Assembly (NCBI RefSeq): GCF_015668195.1
Contig: NZ_JADPFC010000001.1
Span: 62,001-126,000, forward strand
Direction: 5' to 3'
DNA: 64,000 nucleotides
DNA from: Romboutsia_C sp015668195
Lineage (GTDB): Bacteria > Bacillota > Clostridia > Peptostreptococcales > Peptostreptococcaceae
Shown here piece after piece: positions 33,449-41,885 of the stretch; position 1 is the stretch's first letter; each line of letters starts with the position of its first letter. Made by a program: the position numbers and the translations under genes. The notes beneath the pieces were generated by a model. The model made no database searches. It worked only from the letters and a program-made list of their open reading frames with translations, and had not been told where the DNA came from.

Positions 33449-35869
33449 ATGAGTGTTTATAAACCAAATGAAGTTGAAGCCAAATGGCAAAAAACTTGGG
33501 AAGAAAACAACCAATACAAAACAGATACAAATGATACAACAAAACCAAAATACTATGCATTAGAAATGTTCCCATATCCATCAGGAAAATTACATATGGG
33601 TCATGTTAGAAACTACTCTATAGGTGATGTAGTAGCTAGATTTAAAAAAATGCAAGGATACAATGTACTTCATCCAATGGGATGGGATTCATTTGGACTT
33701 CCAGCGGAAAATGCAGCTATAAAGCATGGAATACATCCAGATAAATGGACTATGGAAAACATAGAAGATATGAGAAAACAATTTAAGACATTAGGTCTTA
33801 GCTTTGACTGGGATAGAGAAGTAGCAACTTCTACACCAGAGTACTATAAGTTTACACAAGAGATATTCTTAAAGTTCTTAGAACATGGATTAGCATATAA
33901 GAAAAAATCTTTCGTTAACTGGTGTCCATCTTGTGAAACAGTTCTTGCTAATGAACAAGTTGTTCAAGGTGCGTGTGAAAGATGTGATTCTATTGTTATA
34001 AAGAAAGATTTAGAACAATGGTATTTCAAGACTACTCATTTTGCAGAAGAATTACTTCAAGATTTAGATACTTTAGATGGATGGCCTGAAAAGGTTAAAA
34101 CAATGCAAAAGAACTGGATAGGAAAAAGTACTGGAGCTGAAATAACTTTTGATATAGATGGAAGTGATAAGACTATAACAGTATTTACAACTAGACCAGA
34201 TACAGTTTATGGGGTTTCTTATATGGTTTTAGCTCCTGAACATGAATTAGTAAAAGAATTAGTAGCAGGAACAGAATACGAAGAAGCTGTAGATGCTTTT
34301 GTGTCTAAAATGCATACTATGACTGAAATAGAAAGAACTTCAAGTGATGTAGAAAAAGAAGGGTTATTTATAGGTAAGCACGTTATAAACCCTGTAAATG
34401 GAGAAAAAGTTCAATTATGGATAGCTAACTATGTTCTTGCAGATTATGGAACAGGTGCAGTTATGGCAGTACCAGCTCATGATGAAAGAGATGGAGAATT
34501 TGCAGCTAAATATGAATTGCCAGTAGTTGAAGTTATAAACGAAGAAAATGTAATGGTAAACTCTGGTGAATTCAATGGAATGGAAGCTTCAAAAGCTTTT
34601 GAAGCTATAATTGAAAAAATAGAAGAAATGGGAAGAGGTAAGAAAACAGTTAACTATAGATTAAGAGACTGGTTACTTTCAAGACAAAGATATTGGGGAT
34701 GTCCAATACCTGTAGTATACTGTGATGAATGTGGTATAGTGCCTGAAAAGAAAGAAAATTTACCAATATTATTACCTACAGACGTTGAATTTACAGGCAA
34801 AGGTGAATCGCCACTTACAACTTCAAAAACATTTATGGATGCTACTTGTCCTTGTTGTGGAAAGCCAGCTAGAAGAGAAGTTGATACAATGGATACTTTC
34901 GTTGATTCTTCTTGGTATTATTTAAGATACATAGATCCTAAAAATACTGAAGAGCCATTTAATAAAGAAGCAGTTAACAATTGGATGCCAGTTGACCAAT
35001 ATATAGGTGGAGTAGAACATGCAATTCTTCATCTTCTTTACTCAAGATTCTTTGTTAAAGCATTTAATGAAATGGGAATGTTAGATTTTAAAGAACCATT
35101 TAAGAACTTATTAACTCAAGGTATGGTTTTAAAAGATGGCGCTAAGATGAGTAAATCTAAAGGAAATGTTGTAGCACCATCAGAGATAATAAAAGAATAC
35201 GGAGTAGATACTGCTAGATTATTCGTATTATTTGCTGCACCACCAGAAAGAGATTTAGAGTGGTCAGATCAAGGTGTTGAAGGATGTTTCAGATTCTTAA
35301 ACAGAGTATATAGATTAATAGATGAATTAGCAGATGTAGCTAAGAATAATGTTTCTCTAGGTGAATTAACTAAAGAAGATAAGGCTATGAGATACACAAT
35401 AAATGCAACTTTAAAGAAAGTTACAGAAGATCTTAATGAAAAGTTTGGATTTAATACTGCTATATCAGCATTAATGGAATTAGTAAATGAAATGTACAAG
35501 TACAAAGAATTAGAAACTAGAAATGATGCTGTTATAAAAGAAGGTGTAGATACAATAGTTACTATACTTTCACCATTTGCTCCTCATATTGGAGAAGAAT
35601 TATGGGCAATGATAGGTAAAGAAGGAAGTATATTTGATATATCTTGGCCAGAATATGATGAAACTGCATTAGTTAAAGATGAAGTTGAAATAGTAGTTCA
35701 AGTTAATGGAAAAGTTAGAGGAAAATTAAGTGTTGCTACTAATATATCTAGAGAAGATATGGAAAAAGTAGCAATGGAAGATGAAAAAATAAAAGCTTTA
35801 GTGGAAGGTAAAACTGTAGTTAAGGTTATAGCTGTTCCTAAGAAGTTAGTTAATATAGTTGTTAAATAG
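33449..35869 (+). CDS. leuS: Leucyl-tRNA synthetase
   Basis: An 806-residue class Ia synthetase. The HIGH-like motif is HMGH within PSGKLHMGHVRNYSIGD near residue 48, and the KMSKS loop is KMSKSKGNV near residue 570. The CP1 editing domain occupies about 220-400 (TTRPDTVYG, VPAHDERDGEFA), and two Cys pairs (CPSCE...CERCD, CDECG...CPCCG) suggest zinc sites. The start is ATG 33449, 6 bases after AGGAGG; the in-frame ATG 33443 abuts that site. Expression is controlled by the T-box. Confidence 0.98.
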   Translation: MSVYKPNEVEAKWQKTWEENNQYKTDTNDTTKPKYYALEMFPYPSGKLHMGHVRNYSIGDVVARFKKMQGYNVLHPMGWDSFGLPAENAAIKHGIHPDKWTMENIEDMRKQFKTLGLSFDWDREVATSTPEYYKFTQEIFLKFLEHGLAYKKKSFVNWCPSCETVLANEQVVQGACERCDSIVIKKDLEQWYFKTTHFAEELLQDLDTLDGWPEKVKTMQKNWIGKSTGAEITFDIDGSDKTITVFTTRPDTVYGVSYMVLAPEHELVKELVAGTEYEEAVDAFVSKMHTMTEIERTSSDVEKEGLFIGKHVINPVNGEKVQLWIANYVLADYGTGAVMAVPAHDERDGEFAAKYELPVVEVINEENVMVNSGEFNGMEASKAFEAIIEKIEEMGRGKKTVNYRLRDWLLSRQRYWGCPIPVVYCDECGIVPEKKENLPILLPTDVEFTGKGESPLTTSKTFMDATCPCCGKPARREVDTMDTFVDSSWYYLRYIDPKNTEEPFNKEAVNNWMPVDQYIGGVEHAILHLLYSRFFVKAFNEMGMLDFKEPFKNLLTQGMVLKDGAKMSKSKGNVVAPSEIIKEYGVDTARLFVLFAAPPERDLEWSDQGVEGCFRFLNRVYRLIDELADVAKNNVSLGELTKEDKAMRYTINATLKKVTEDLNEKFGFNTAISALMELVNEMYKYKELETRNDAVIKEGVDTIVTILSPFAPHIGEELWAMIGKEGSIFDISWPEYDETALVKDEVEIVVQVNGKVRGKLSVATNISREDMEKVAMEDEKIKALVEGKTVVKVIAVPKKLVNIVVK

Positions 35870-35870
35870 T

Positions 35871-35902
35871 TTTTAAGAGGTAGCTTGTCTACCTCTTTTT
35901 TA
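35871..35902 (+). terminator. Terminator after leuS
   Basis: The arms AAGAGGTAG and CTACCTCTT surround a 5-base loop and are followed by six Ts. Confidence 0.85.
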
Positions 35903-35985
35903 CGCTTAAGGAAATTATGATACTTTAAAAACTGTGAGTAAATATTTCAGTTAAGTAATATCAATAAGTTTGCAGAGAGTAAAAA

Positions 35986-36034
35986 GATATTTTGAGCAAC
36001 GGACGAAGTCGTTGGCCACATGAAGTGTTTCGCT
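35986..36034 (+). repeat. Dispersed intergenic repeat, copy 3
   Basis: GATATTTTGAGCAACGGACG followed by AAGTCGTTGGCCACATGAAG matches copy 1 closely (shared AAGTCGTTGG and ACATGA) and copy 2 at its start. CAACG and CGTTG can pair as a 5-base stem. It lies in the 468-base gap 35870-36337, which also holds the leuS terminator and the downstream promoter; the rest is AT-rich without a credible gene. Confidence 0.6.
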
Positions 36035-36254
36035 AATATAAAAGAAATTAGCTTATATAATAAAATACTAAATAAATTAAAAATATTTAAAAAAATTTTA
36101 AAGTAAAATAGTATCAAAAATATAATAAAATATAATGTATACAAGTTAAAGAAATAAGGTCTAACAAAGGTATACTCTTAATTAATAAAGGAGAAAATAG
36201 TAATTGTATCACTTTTTTAGAAAAATTAAAAAATTATGAAATAGCGATTTCCTG

Positions 36255-36283
36255 TTGCATTTTGTAAAAAAAGAGTATAGAAT
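36255..36283 (+). promoter_or_regulatory. Promoter of threonine ammonia-lyase gene
   Basis: TTGCAT (36255-36260), a 17-base spacer and TAGAAT (36278-36283), 55 bases upstream of the start codon. Confidence 0.6.
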
Positions 36284-36337
36284 AATAATTGTTAAAGGGT
36301 GATTACAAAAATTACTAACAAGAGGGAGACTTATACG

Positions 36338-37555
36338 ATGACAAAAGTTACTTTACAAGATGTACAACAAGCTAGAGAAACTATAAAAGATATAGTTAAA
36401 AAAACAGATTTATTAGAAAGTGCTAAGCTAAGTGCTAAGACTGGGGCAAATGTTTTCTATAAGTGCGAAAACTTACAAAAAACAGGATCTTTTAAATTAA
36501 GAGGAGCTTGTAACAAGATAGCTAACTTAACTGATGAAGAGAAGGCAAACGGTGTTATAGCTTCAAGTGCAGGAAACCATGCACAAGGAGTTGCTTTAGG
36601 GGCAAAGATGACTGGAATAAAAGCAACAATAGTTATGCCAGCAACAGCACCACTTGCAAAGGTAACAGCGACTAAAGGATATGGAGCAGAAGTTGTTTTA
36701 AACGGAATAGTATATGATGATGCATATGCAAAAGCTGTTGAAATACAAAAAGAAACTGGAGCAACATTCTTACATCCATTTAATGATAAATATGTAATAG
36801 CAGGACAAGGAACAATAGCTCTTGAAATATTTGAGCAATTAGACAATAAAGTAGACACTATATTATGTCCAATAGGTGGAGGGGGAATAATAGCTGGTAT
36901 AGCAGTAGCTGCTAAAGCTTTAAACCCAAATGTAAAAATTATAGGAGTTCAAACTTCTAACGTACCTTCAATGAAGGAATCTATGAAAAATGGTGAAGTA
37001 ACTACAGCTTTCAATGCTACTACAATAGCTGATGGTATAGCAGTTAAAACACCAGGAGATTTAACATTTGAAATAATAAAAGAATTAGTTGATGATGTTA
37101 TAGTTGTAACTGAAGAAGAAATAGCACAAGGAATGTTATTCTTAATGGAAAACCAAAAAGTTGTAGCAGAAGGTGCAGGAGCAGTAAGTACAGCAGCAAT
37201 GGTAAGTGGAAAGTATGTTCCAGCTAAAGATGAAAACGTTGTTTGTGTAATATCTGGTGGTAACGTAGATGTTAACACTTTATATAGAGTTATAGGAACA
37301 GCATTAGCTACAGAAGGAAGAAGATACTCATTCAACACTGTAATACAAGATAAGCCAGGCGGACTTGCTGAATTAACTAAGATAATAAGTGAAAAAAATG
37401 GAAATATATTAGCAGCTAATATATCTAGATTAGCAATGGGAAGTACTCTAGGTAAACAATCTGCTGAGCTAGTTGTAGAAACTATATCAGAAGATCACAT
37501 AAAAGAAATAAAAGATGCAGTAACAAGTGCAGGATTTGATATAGTAGAAATGTAA
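36338..37555 (+). CDS. ilvA: Threonine ammonia-lyase
   Basis: A 405-residue PLP enzyme converting threonine to 2-oxobutyrate and ammonia (often serine to pyruvate). The PLP Lys is in KTGSFKLRGACNK near residue 48; ASSAGNHAQGVA and the glycine loop CPIGGGGIIAGI bind substrate and phosphate. A C-terminal ACT domain (about 330-405) suggests allosteric control. This single-ACT form matches the catabolic or dual-purpose class rather than the double-ACT biosynthetic enzyme. ATG 36338 follows AGAGGGAGA; an earlier GTG at 36299 lacks support. Next to ridA. Confidence 0.93.
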   Translation: MTKVTLQDVQQARETIKDIVKKTDLLESAKLSAKTGANVFYKCENLQKTGSFKLRGACNKIANLTDEEKANGVIASSAGNHAQGVALGAKMTGIKATIVMPATAPLAKVTATKGYGAEVVLNGIVYDDAYAKAVEIQKETGATFLHPFNDKYVIAGQGTIALEIFEQLDNKVDTILCPIGGGGIIAGIAVAAKALNPNVKIIGVQTSNVPSMKESMKNGEVTTAFNATTIADGIAVKTPGDLTFEIIKELVDDVIVVTEEEIAQGMLFLMENQKVVAEGAGAVSTAAMVSGKYVPAKDENVVCVISGGNVDVNTLYRVIGTALATEGRRYSFNTVIQDKPGGLAELTKIISEKNGNILAANISRLAMGSTLGKQSAELVVETISEDHIKEIKDAVTSAGFDIVEM

Positions 37556-37583
37556 TTTAAAAAATATACTAAAGGCAGGTGTT

Positions 37584-37658
37584 TACAAATAAAAATATAG
37601 TATATTTGTAACCCTGCTTAAAAAAATATGTGTACAAATATAAATATAGTAGTATAAT
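37584..37658 (+). promoter_or_regulatory. Direct repeats and promoter region of ridA
   Basis: Two near-identical 19-base blocks, TACAAATAAAAATATAGTA (37584) and TACAAATATAAATATAGTA (37633), lie 49 bases apart. The first also forms the left half of an inverted repeat with ATTTGTAA (37604-37611), bounded by GCAGG and CCTGC. A TATAAT box (37653-37658) follows the second. The layout suggests an operator pair, but the sequence is AT-rich and the role is inferred. Confidence 0.4.
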
Positions 37659-37714
37659 AGTATCGAAAGACTAATACTAAATACATATAGTTAATGTATA
37701 AGGAGGAAGTTAAA

Positions 37715-38095
37715 ATGAAACACGAAGTAATACATACTAATAATGCTCCTAAAGCTATAGGACCATACTCTCAAGCTGTTAAAGCTGGAAACATGTTATT
37801 TGTATCTGGACAAGTTCCTTTTGTACCAGAAACTATGGAAATAGTTGAAGGAGATGTTAAGGCTCAAGCAGCTCAATCATTAACAAACATAAAAGCTATA
37901 TTAACAGAAGCTGGATATGATTTTGCAGATGTTGTTAAGACTACAGTATTTATAAAAGACATGAACGAATTTGCTCAAATAAATGAAGTTTATGCTGAAT
38001 TCTTCGGTGAAAGCAAGCCTGCTAGAGCTTGTGTAGAAGTTGCAAGATTACCAAAAGATGTTAAGGTTGAAATAGAAGTAATAGCTGTAAAATAA
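37715..38095 (+). CDS. ridA: RidA family 2-iminobutanoate/2-iminopropanoate deaminase
   Basis: A 126-residue YjgF/YER057c/UK114-family enzyme. It starts MKHEVIHTNNAPKAIGPYSQAVKAG, with the substrate-binding Arg in KPARACVEVARLPKD near residue 105. It hydrolyses the reactive enamine/imine intermediates released by threonine and serine dehydratases, preventing damage to PLP enzymes. Its place between ilvA and sdaAB/sdaAA fits that task exactly. ATG 37715 follows AAGGAGG. Confidence 0.95.
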   Translation: MKHEVIHTNNAPKAIGPYSQAVKAGNMLFVSGQVPFVPETMEIVEGDVKAQAAQSLTNIKAILTEAGYDFADVVKTTVFIKDMNEFAQINEVYAEFFGESKPARACVEVARLPKDVKVEIEVIAVK

Positions 38096-38111
38096 TATTT
38101 TACCGAAATTT

Positions 38112-38150
38112 ACAAAAATGACCAGACTAAATCTGGTCATTTTGTAATTT
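38112..38150 (+). terminator. Terminator after ridA
   Basis: AAAATGACCAGA and TCTGGTCATTTT pair around CTAAA, with a T-rich tail. Confidence 0.83.
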
Positions 38151-38227
38151 ATAGGAAAGTTTGTTAAAAAAATATTTAATTCTAAAATAAAACTATGTTG
38201 GCAAAAAAAGTTTTTTTACTTTCCTTC

Positions 38228-38257
38228 TTGACAAAATATGACGAATTTAAATAAAAT
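38228..38257 (+). promoter_or_regulatory. Promoter of sdaAB-sdaAA
   Basis: A perfect TTGACA (38228-38233) is followed after 18 bases by TAAAAT (38252-38257). This would leave a 5' UTR near 190 bases. The remainder of the 357-base gap 38096-38452 shows no gene and no structure I can name. Confidence 0.55.
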
Positions 38258-38452
38258 ATTATCAATGGATTAAATTTTAAATTGGATTTTATAAGAAATT
38301 AGTTTATATACATTTATTTCAGGATATATATATGTATATAAGATAGTTTTGGATAAATAATAATATTAAGCTATTTAAAATTAATACTAATATGCAATAC
38401 AATTAAAATCAAAAAATTTTAATTAAGACTTTTAGGAGAAAGAGGTAATACA

Positions 38453-39127
38453 ATGGCTAAGGATTATAGTGTATTTGATGTCGTAGGACCAAACATGATA
38501 GGACCATCTAGTTCTCATACAGCAGGAGCAGCTAGACTAGGGAAAACTGCTTCAAAGATAGCAGGAAAACGTATAAAGGAAGTTAAATTCTTGTTACATG
38601 GTTCTTTTGCAGAAACATACAAAGGACATGGAACTGATAAAGCATTAGTAGGTGGAATATTAGGATTTGAGACTGATGATGCTAGAATAAAAGATTCTTT
38701 TAAATTAGCAGAAGAAGCTGGTATCAAGTTTGAATTCATTAAAACTAATTTAGGAGAAAACGTACATCCTAACACTGTTAAAATGGAAATGCTTTTAGAA
38801 GATGGATCTAAGTCAACTGTAATGGGTGCTTCTATAGGTGGAGGTAACATAAAACTTACAGAAATGGATGGATTAGCTCTTGATTTTAATGGTTCAAAGG
38901 CTGCAGTAGTACTAGAAATAAAAGATATTCCAGGTGCAGTATCGTTTGTAACAGGATTACTTGCTCATAACAATAAAAATATAGCAACAATATCAACAAA
39001 TAAGCCAGCTAAATCTGAATTTACATTTGTTACTATAGAAACAGATGAAAAATTAGAACAAGATTTAGTTGATCAATTAAGAAAGTTTGAAGTAATAGCT
39101 AAGGTTGTAGTTTTAGACAAATTCTAA
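38453..39127 (+). CDS. sdaAB: L-serine dehydratase, beta subunit
   Basis: A 224-residue subunit of the two-protein, iron-sulfur L-serine dehydratase that makes pyruvate and ammonia. GPSSSHTAGAARLG at residues 15-28 is the family signature; residues about 150-224 form an ACT domain. AGGAGAAAGAGG precedes the ATG. Together with sdaAA it forms the oxygen-sensitive clostridial enzyme. Confidence 0.95.
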   Translation: MAKDYSVFDVVGPNMIGPSSSHTAGAARLGKTASKIAGKRIKEVKFLLHGSFAETYKGHGTDKALVGGILGFETDDARIKDSFKLAEEAGIKFEFIKTNLGENVHPNTVKMEMLLEDGSKSTVMGASIGGGNIKLTEMDGLALDFNGSKAAVVLEIKDIPGAVSFVTGLLAHNNKNIATISTNKPAKSEFTFVTIETDEKLEQDLVDQLRKFEVIAKVVVLDKF

Positions 39128-39148
39128 TGAGTAAGGAGAGACAAAAAA

Positions 39149-40027
39149 ATGAAATATAACTTTACAAGTGGAGCTGAATTATTACAAAAATGTAAAGAAT
39201 TAAACATGCCTATACATCAATTATGTTTAGAAAGAGAAGCTGAGATGTCAGGTTTATCTAAAGAAGAAATAAGAGAAAAAATGATGTATAGCTTAAATAT
39301 AATGAAAGCAGCTACTGAAAGAGCTGTTGAAGAAGATATAAAATCTATGGGTGGACTTATAGGTGGAGAAGCTAAGAAATTAACTAAGTATAGAAATTCA
39401 TCGAGAAGTGCATGTGGAGAGTTAATGAATAAAGCTATGGTTGCTGCAATGGGTACTATGGAAATTAATGCTTCTATGGGTCTAATAGTTGCTGCACCTA
39501 CAGCAGGTTCTTGTGGTATACTTCCAGGAGCTGTTGTTACAATAGGTAAAGAATATGGATTTACTGATGAAGAGATGGTAAATGCATTATTTACAGCTTC
39601 AGCAATAGGAGCTATAATAACTAGAAATGCTACAGTTGCTGGTGCAGAAGGTGGATGTCAAGCTGAAACTGGTGCTGCTGCTGCTATGGCTGCTGCTGGT
39701 GTAGTTGAAATGATGGGTGGAGAACCTGAACAAGCTATTCATGCTGCATCTCACTGTTTACAAAATGTTATGGGACTTATATGTGACCCAATAGCAGGAC
39801 TTGTTGAAGCACCTTGCCAAGGAAGAAATGCTATAGGTGTTGCTAATGCTTTAATATCTGCTGAATTAGTTTTAGCTGGAATATTAAACATAGTACCATT
39901 TGATGAAACTGTTGAAGCAATGTACAAAGTAGGTAAAACACTTCCAATGGAGTTAAGAGAAACTGCATTAGGTGGAGTTGCTGCTACTTGCACAGGATGT
40001 TCTTTAACTAAGAAAATATTTGGATAA
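39149..40027 (+). CDS. sdaAA: L-serine dehydratase, alpha subunit
   Basis: A 292-residue subunit carrying the [4Fe-4S] cluster, whose free iron binds the serine hydroxyl. Conserved cysteines lie in SACGEL, TAGSCGILPGAV, ICDPIAGLVEAPCQGRN and the C-terminal TCTGCSLTKKIFG. It follows sdaAB by 21 bases. Confidence 0.95.
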   Translation: MKYNFTSGAELLQKCKELNMPIHQLCLEREAEMSGLSKEEIREKMMYSLNIMKAATERAVEEDIKSMGGLIGGEAKKLTKYRNSSRSACGELMNKAMVAAMGTMEINASMGLIVAAPTAGSCGILPGAVVTIGKEYGFTDEEMVNALFTASAIGAIITRNATVAGAEGGCQAETGAAAAMAAAGVVEMMGGEPEQAIHAASHCLQNVMGLICDPIAGLVEAPCQGRNAIGVANALISAELVLAGILNIVPFDETVEAMYKVGKTLPMELRETALGGVAATCTGCSLTKKIFG

Positions 40028-40031
40028 TATA

Positions 40032-40067
40032 TAAGAGCTGTATCTCATAGAGAACAGCTCTTTTTAT
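40032..40067 (+). terminator. Terminator after sdaAA
   Basis: AAGAGCTGT and ACAGCTCTT arms with a 12-base loop, followed by TTTTATAT. Confidence 0.8.
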
Positions 40068-40071
40068 ATAA

Positions 40072-40121
40072 GTAAAAATAAAGAAGCTACTTAAAATCTA
40101 AAAAGTAACTTCTTTGAAAAA
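40072..40121 (-). terminator. Terminator after the cysteine-rich gene (minus strand)
   Basis: On the minus strand AAAGAAGTTACTT and AAGTAGCTTCTTT pair with one mismatch around an AT-rich loop, followed by ATTTTTAC. Confidence 0.6.
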
Positions 40122-40139
40122 CTTAATTTATTAAAATAA

Positions 40140-40385
40140 TTAATAATTTATACCAGCTGGTTTTATATTATTTTTATCCATAGAGCTACAAGGTGTAACT
40201 CCATAAACCATATTGCAATGAGGACATTTGTCTACATGAGTAGTCATCGTAAATACTTTATCACAATTAACACATTCTATATCATGAGTAGTTCTTAGAG
40301 GAAAATCTCCTTTACCTTTACTTCTAACTAAATCTACTACATTTCTACCGTTATTTTTATCCATATTTGAACATCCACAGCTCAT
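40140..40385 (-). CDS. Cysteine-rich putative zinc-ribbon protein, function unknown
   Basis: An 81-residue protein starting MSCGCSNMDKN. Its centre holds two CxxC pairs, CVNCDKVF and CPHCNMVYG, spaced like a zinc ribbon, and it ends TPCSSMDKNNIKPAGINY. The N-terminal CGC and a C-terminal Cys may bind further metal. The start is ATG 40385, close behind GGAGG on the minus strand; a longer frame to 40433 would cross that site. Single gene with its own terminator. No role is known to me. Confidence 0.8.
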   Translation of the reverse strand: MSCGCSNMDKNNGRNVVDLVRSKGKGDFPLRTTHDIECVNCDKVFTMTTHVDKCPHCNMVYGVTPCSSMDKNNIKPAGINY

Positions 40386-40465
40386 AATAAACCTCCAATA
40401 ATTTAAAATATTAAAAAATACATTATAACCCAAAAGTTAGAACTTGTCCGTAACAAATGTTACAT

Positions 40466-40499
40466 AAAATAAAAGAGCAGCAATAAATTGCTACTCTTA
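40466..40499 (-). terminator. Terminator after dacF (minus strand)
   Basis: On the minus strand AAGAGTAGCAAT and ATTGCTGCTCTT pair with one G-T wobble, followed by TTATTTTA. The stem overlaps the dacF stop codon. Confidence 0.78.
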
Positions 40500-41807
40500 T
40501 CTTCTTCTTTTATATTTTTTGTTTTTATTTGAATATATACTTGTATAACGTCTATTTTTATTTGATTTTCTTTTGATAGTTATAAACAACACAAAAGCAA
40601 TAATTCCAATTAATAAAACAAATTTTATTATTATCATTACGACTTTGTTTTCTGTTATAAAGCTAAAAACGCTGTTGACATCGTCTGTAGCTACAAGGTT
40701 TATAGTAGTTTCTAGTTTATTTTTATTATAAACTTCTAACTTACCAACTTTGTCACCTTTTTTTATAGGTAAACTAATATCGTCTAATTTAACTTTTGTA
40801 GTATATATTCCGTCTTTAGTACCTTTAGGAAGAACTACTTTATAACTATATTCAGGTTCATAAATTAATTCTCCTTGCTTACTAAAAAGTACTTTTTGAT
40901 GTTTTATATAGTCAGATTTATTGATGACAGTAGTATTGGAGAAGTTATCAAAACCATAATCTAGTAGCGTTCTAGAATCTAGATATAAGTCATTTCCAAC
41001 AGTTTTAAAAACAGCAGCTATAAGTCTCATATCGTTTTTTACAGCACTACTTAAAAGACATCTACCAGCATCATCTGTATAACCAGTCTTAATACCATCA
41101 ACTATATCATATTTAATATCTATTTTTTCACCCTTGTAGTCTATTTTCTCATTAGATGTTAAAAATTTATTAGTATTTATAAAGTACCTTTCATGAGGAT
41201 AAACCTCATTTGGTTCAAATTTTATAGATTTAGTGTTAACGATATCTCTAAAAACATCATTACTCATAGCTTGTCTAGCCATTAAAGCCATATCATAAGC
41301 TGTAGTCCAGTGTTTTTCATCTGGCAGACCGTGTGGATTGTTAAAATGAGTACCTTCAGCTCCGATAGCTTTAGCTTCCTTATTCATAAGATCTACGAAT
41401 TTATCGATAGAACCACTAACATAGTTTGCTAAAACATAGGCAACATCATTAGAAGAATGTATTAAAAGAGCTTGTAATAACTGCTTAACTGTAAAAGACT
41501 CTCCATTTTTTAGGTACATACTAGAGCCATCTATAGGTGGCAAATCTTTTATTGTTACCATTGCACTTAAATCAGAAACGTGCTTTATAACTACATAAGC
41601 CGTCCAAGCTTTAGTAGTTGATGCAGGATATATTCTGGCATGTCCATTTTTATTATATAAAACTTTCCCAGTTTCATAGTCCATTAATACTGCGTATTCT
41701 GCTTTAAGATCAGGCTTTTTATCATGAGCAAAAGCCTCATTAGTAGCTCCAAAAATTTGTGAGAATATAAACGTTAAGGATACCAAAATTGATAAAAATT
41801 TCTTCAT
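40497..41807 (-). CDS. dacF: D-alanyl-D-alanine carboxypeptidase (PBP5/DacF family)
   Basis: A 436-residue low-molecular-weight PBP that trims the terminal D-Ala of stem peptides. A signal peptide ends near residue 27 (NEAFA). Catalytic motifs are S-T-T-K in PASTTKAWTA, S-S-N in HSSNDVAYV and K-T-G in GIKTGYTDDAG. A C-terminal beta domain is followed by a membrane helix (about 388-410) and a basic tail, so it is anchored outside the membrane. In spore formers such enzymes also shape cortex. AGGTTAG lies before ATG 41807. Divergent from comEA. Confidence 0.93.
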   Translation of the reverse strand: MKKFLSILVSLTFIFSQIFGATNEAFAHDKKPDLKAEYAVLMDYETGKVLYNKNGHARIYPASTTKAWTAYVVIKHVSDLSAMVTIKDLPPIDGSSMYLKNGESFTVKQLLQALLIHSSNDVAYVLANYVSGSIDKFVDLMNKEAKAIGAEGTHFNNPHGLPDEKHWTTAYDMALMARQAMSNDVFRDIVNTKSIKFEPNEVYPHERYFINTNKFLTSNEKIDYKGEKIDIKYDIVDGIKTGYTDDAGRCLLSSAVKNDMRLIAAVFKTVGNDLYLDSRTLLDYGFDNFSNTTVINKSDYIKHQKVLFSKQGELIYEPEYSYKVVLPKGTKDGIYTTKVKLDDISLPIKKGDKVGKLEVYNKNKLETTINLVATDDVNSVFSFITENKVVMIIIKFVLLIGIIAFVLFITIKRKSNKNRRYTSIYSNKNKKYKRRR

Positions 41808-41885
41808 TTACTAACCTCCAAAACAAAACTTATATTTTAGTATAACATAATTTTGTCAATAATTGAAATGAAGGAGTGATTTTAT

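Noticed and set aside
36190..36236. AAAGGAG followed by a TTG-started 11-codon frame (MYHFFRKIKKL) upstream of ilvA, as a leader peptide
   Set aside because: It lies upstream of the better promoter (36255-36283), has no Thr/Ile/Val codon run and no attenuator hairpin follows; best explained by chance.
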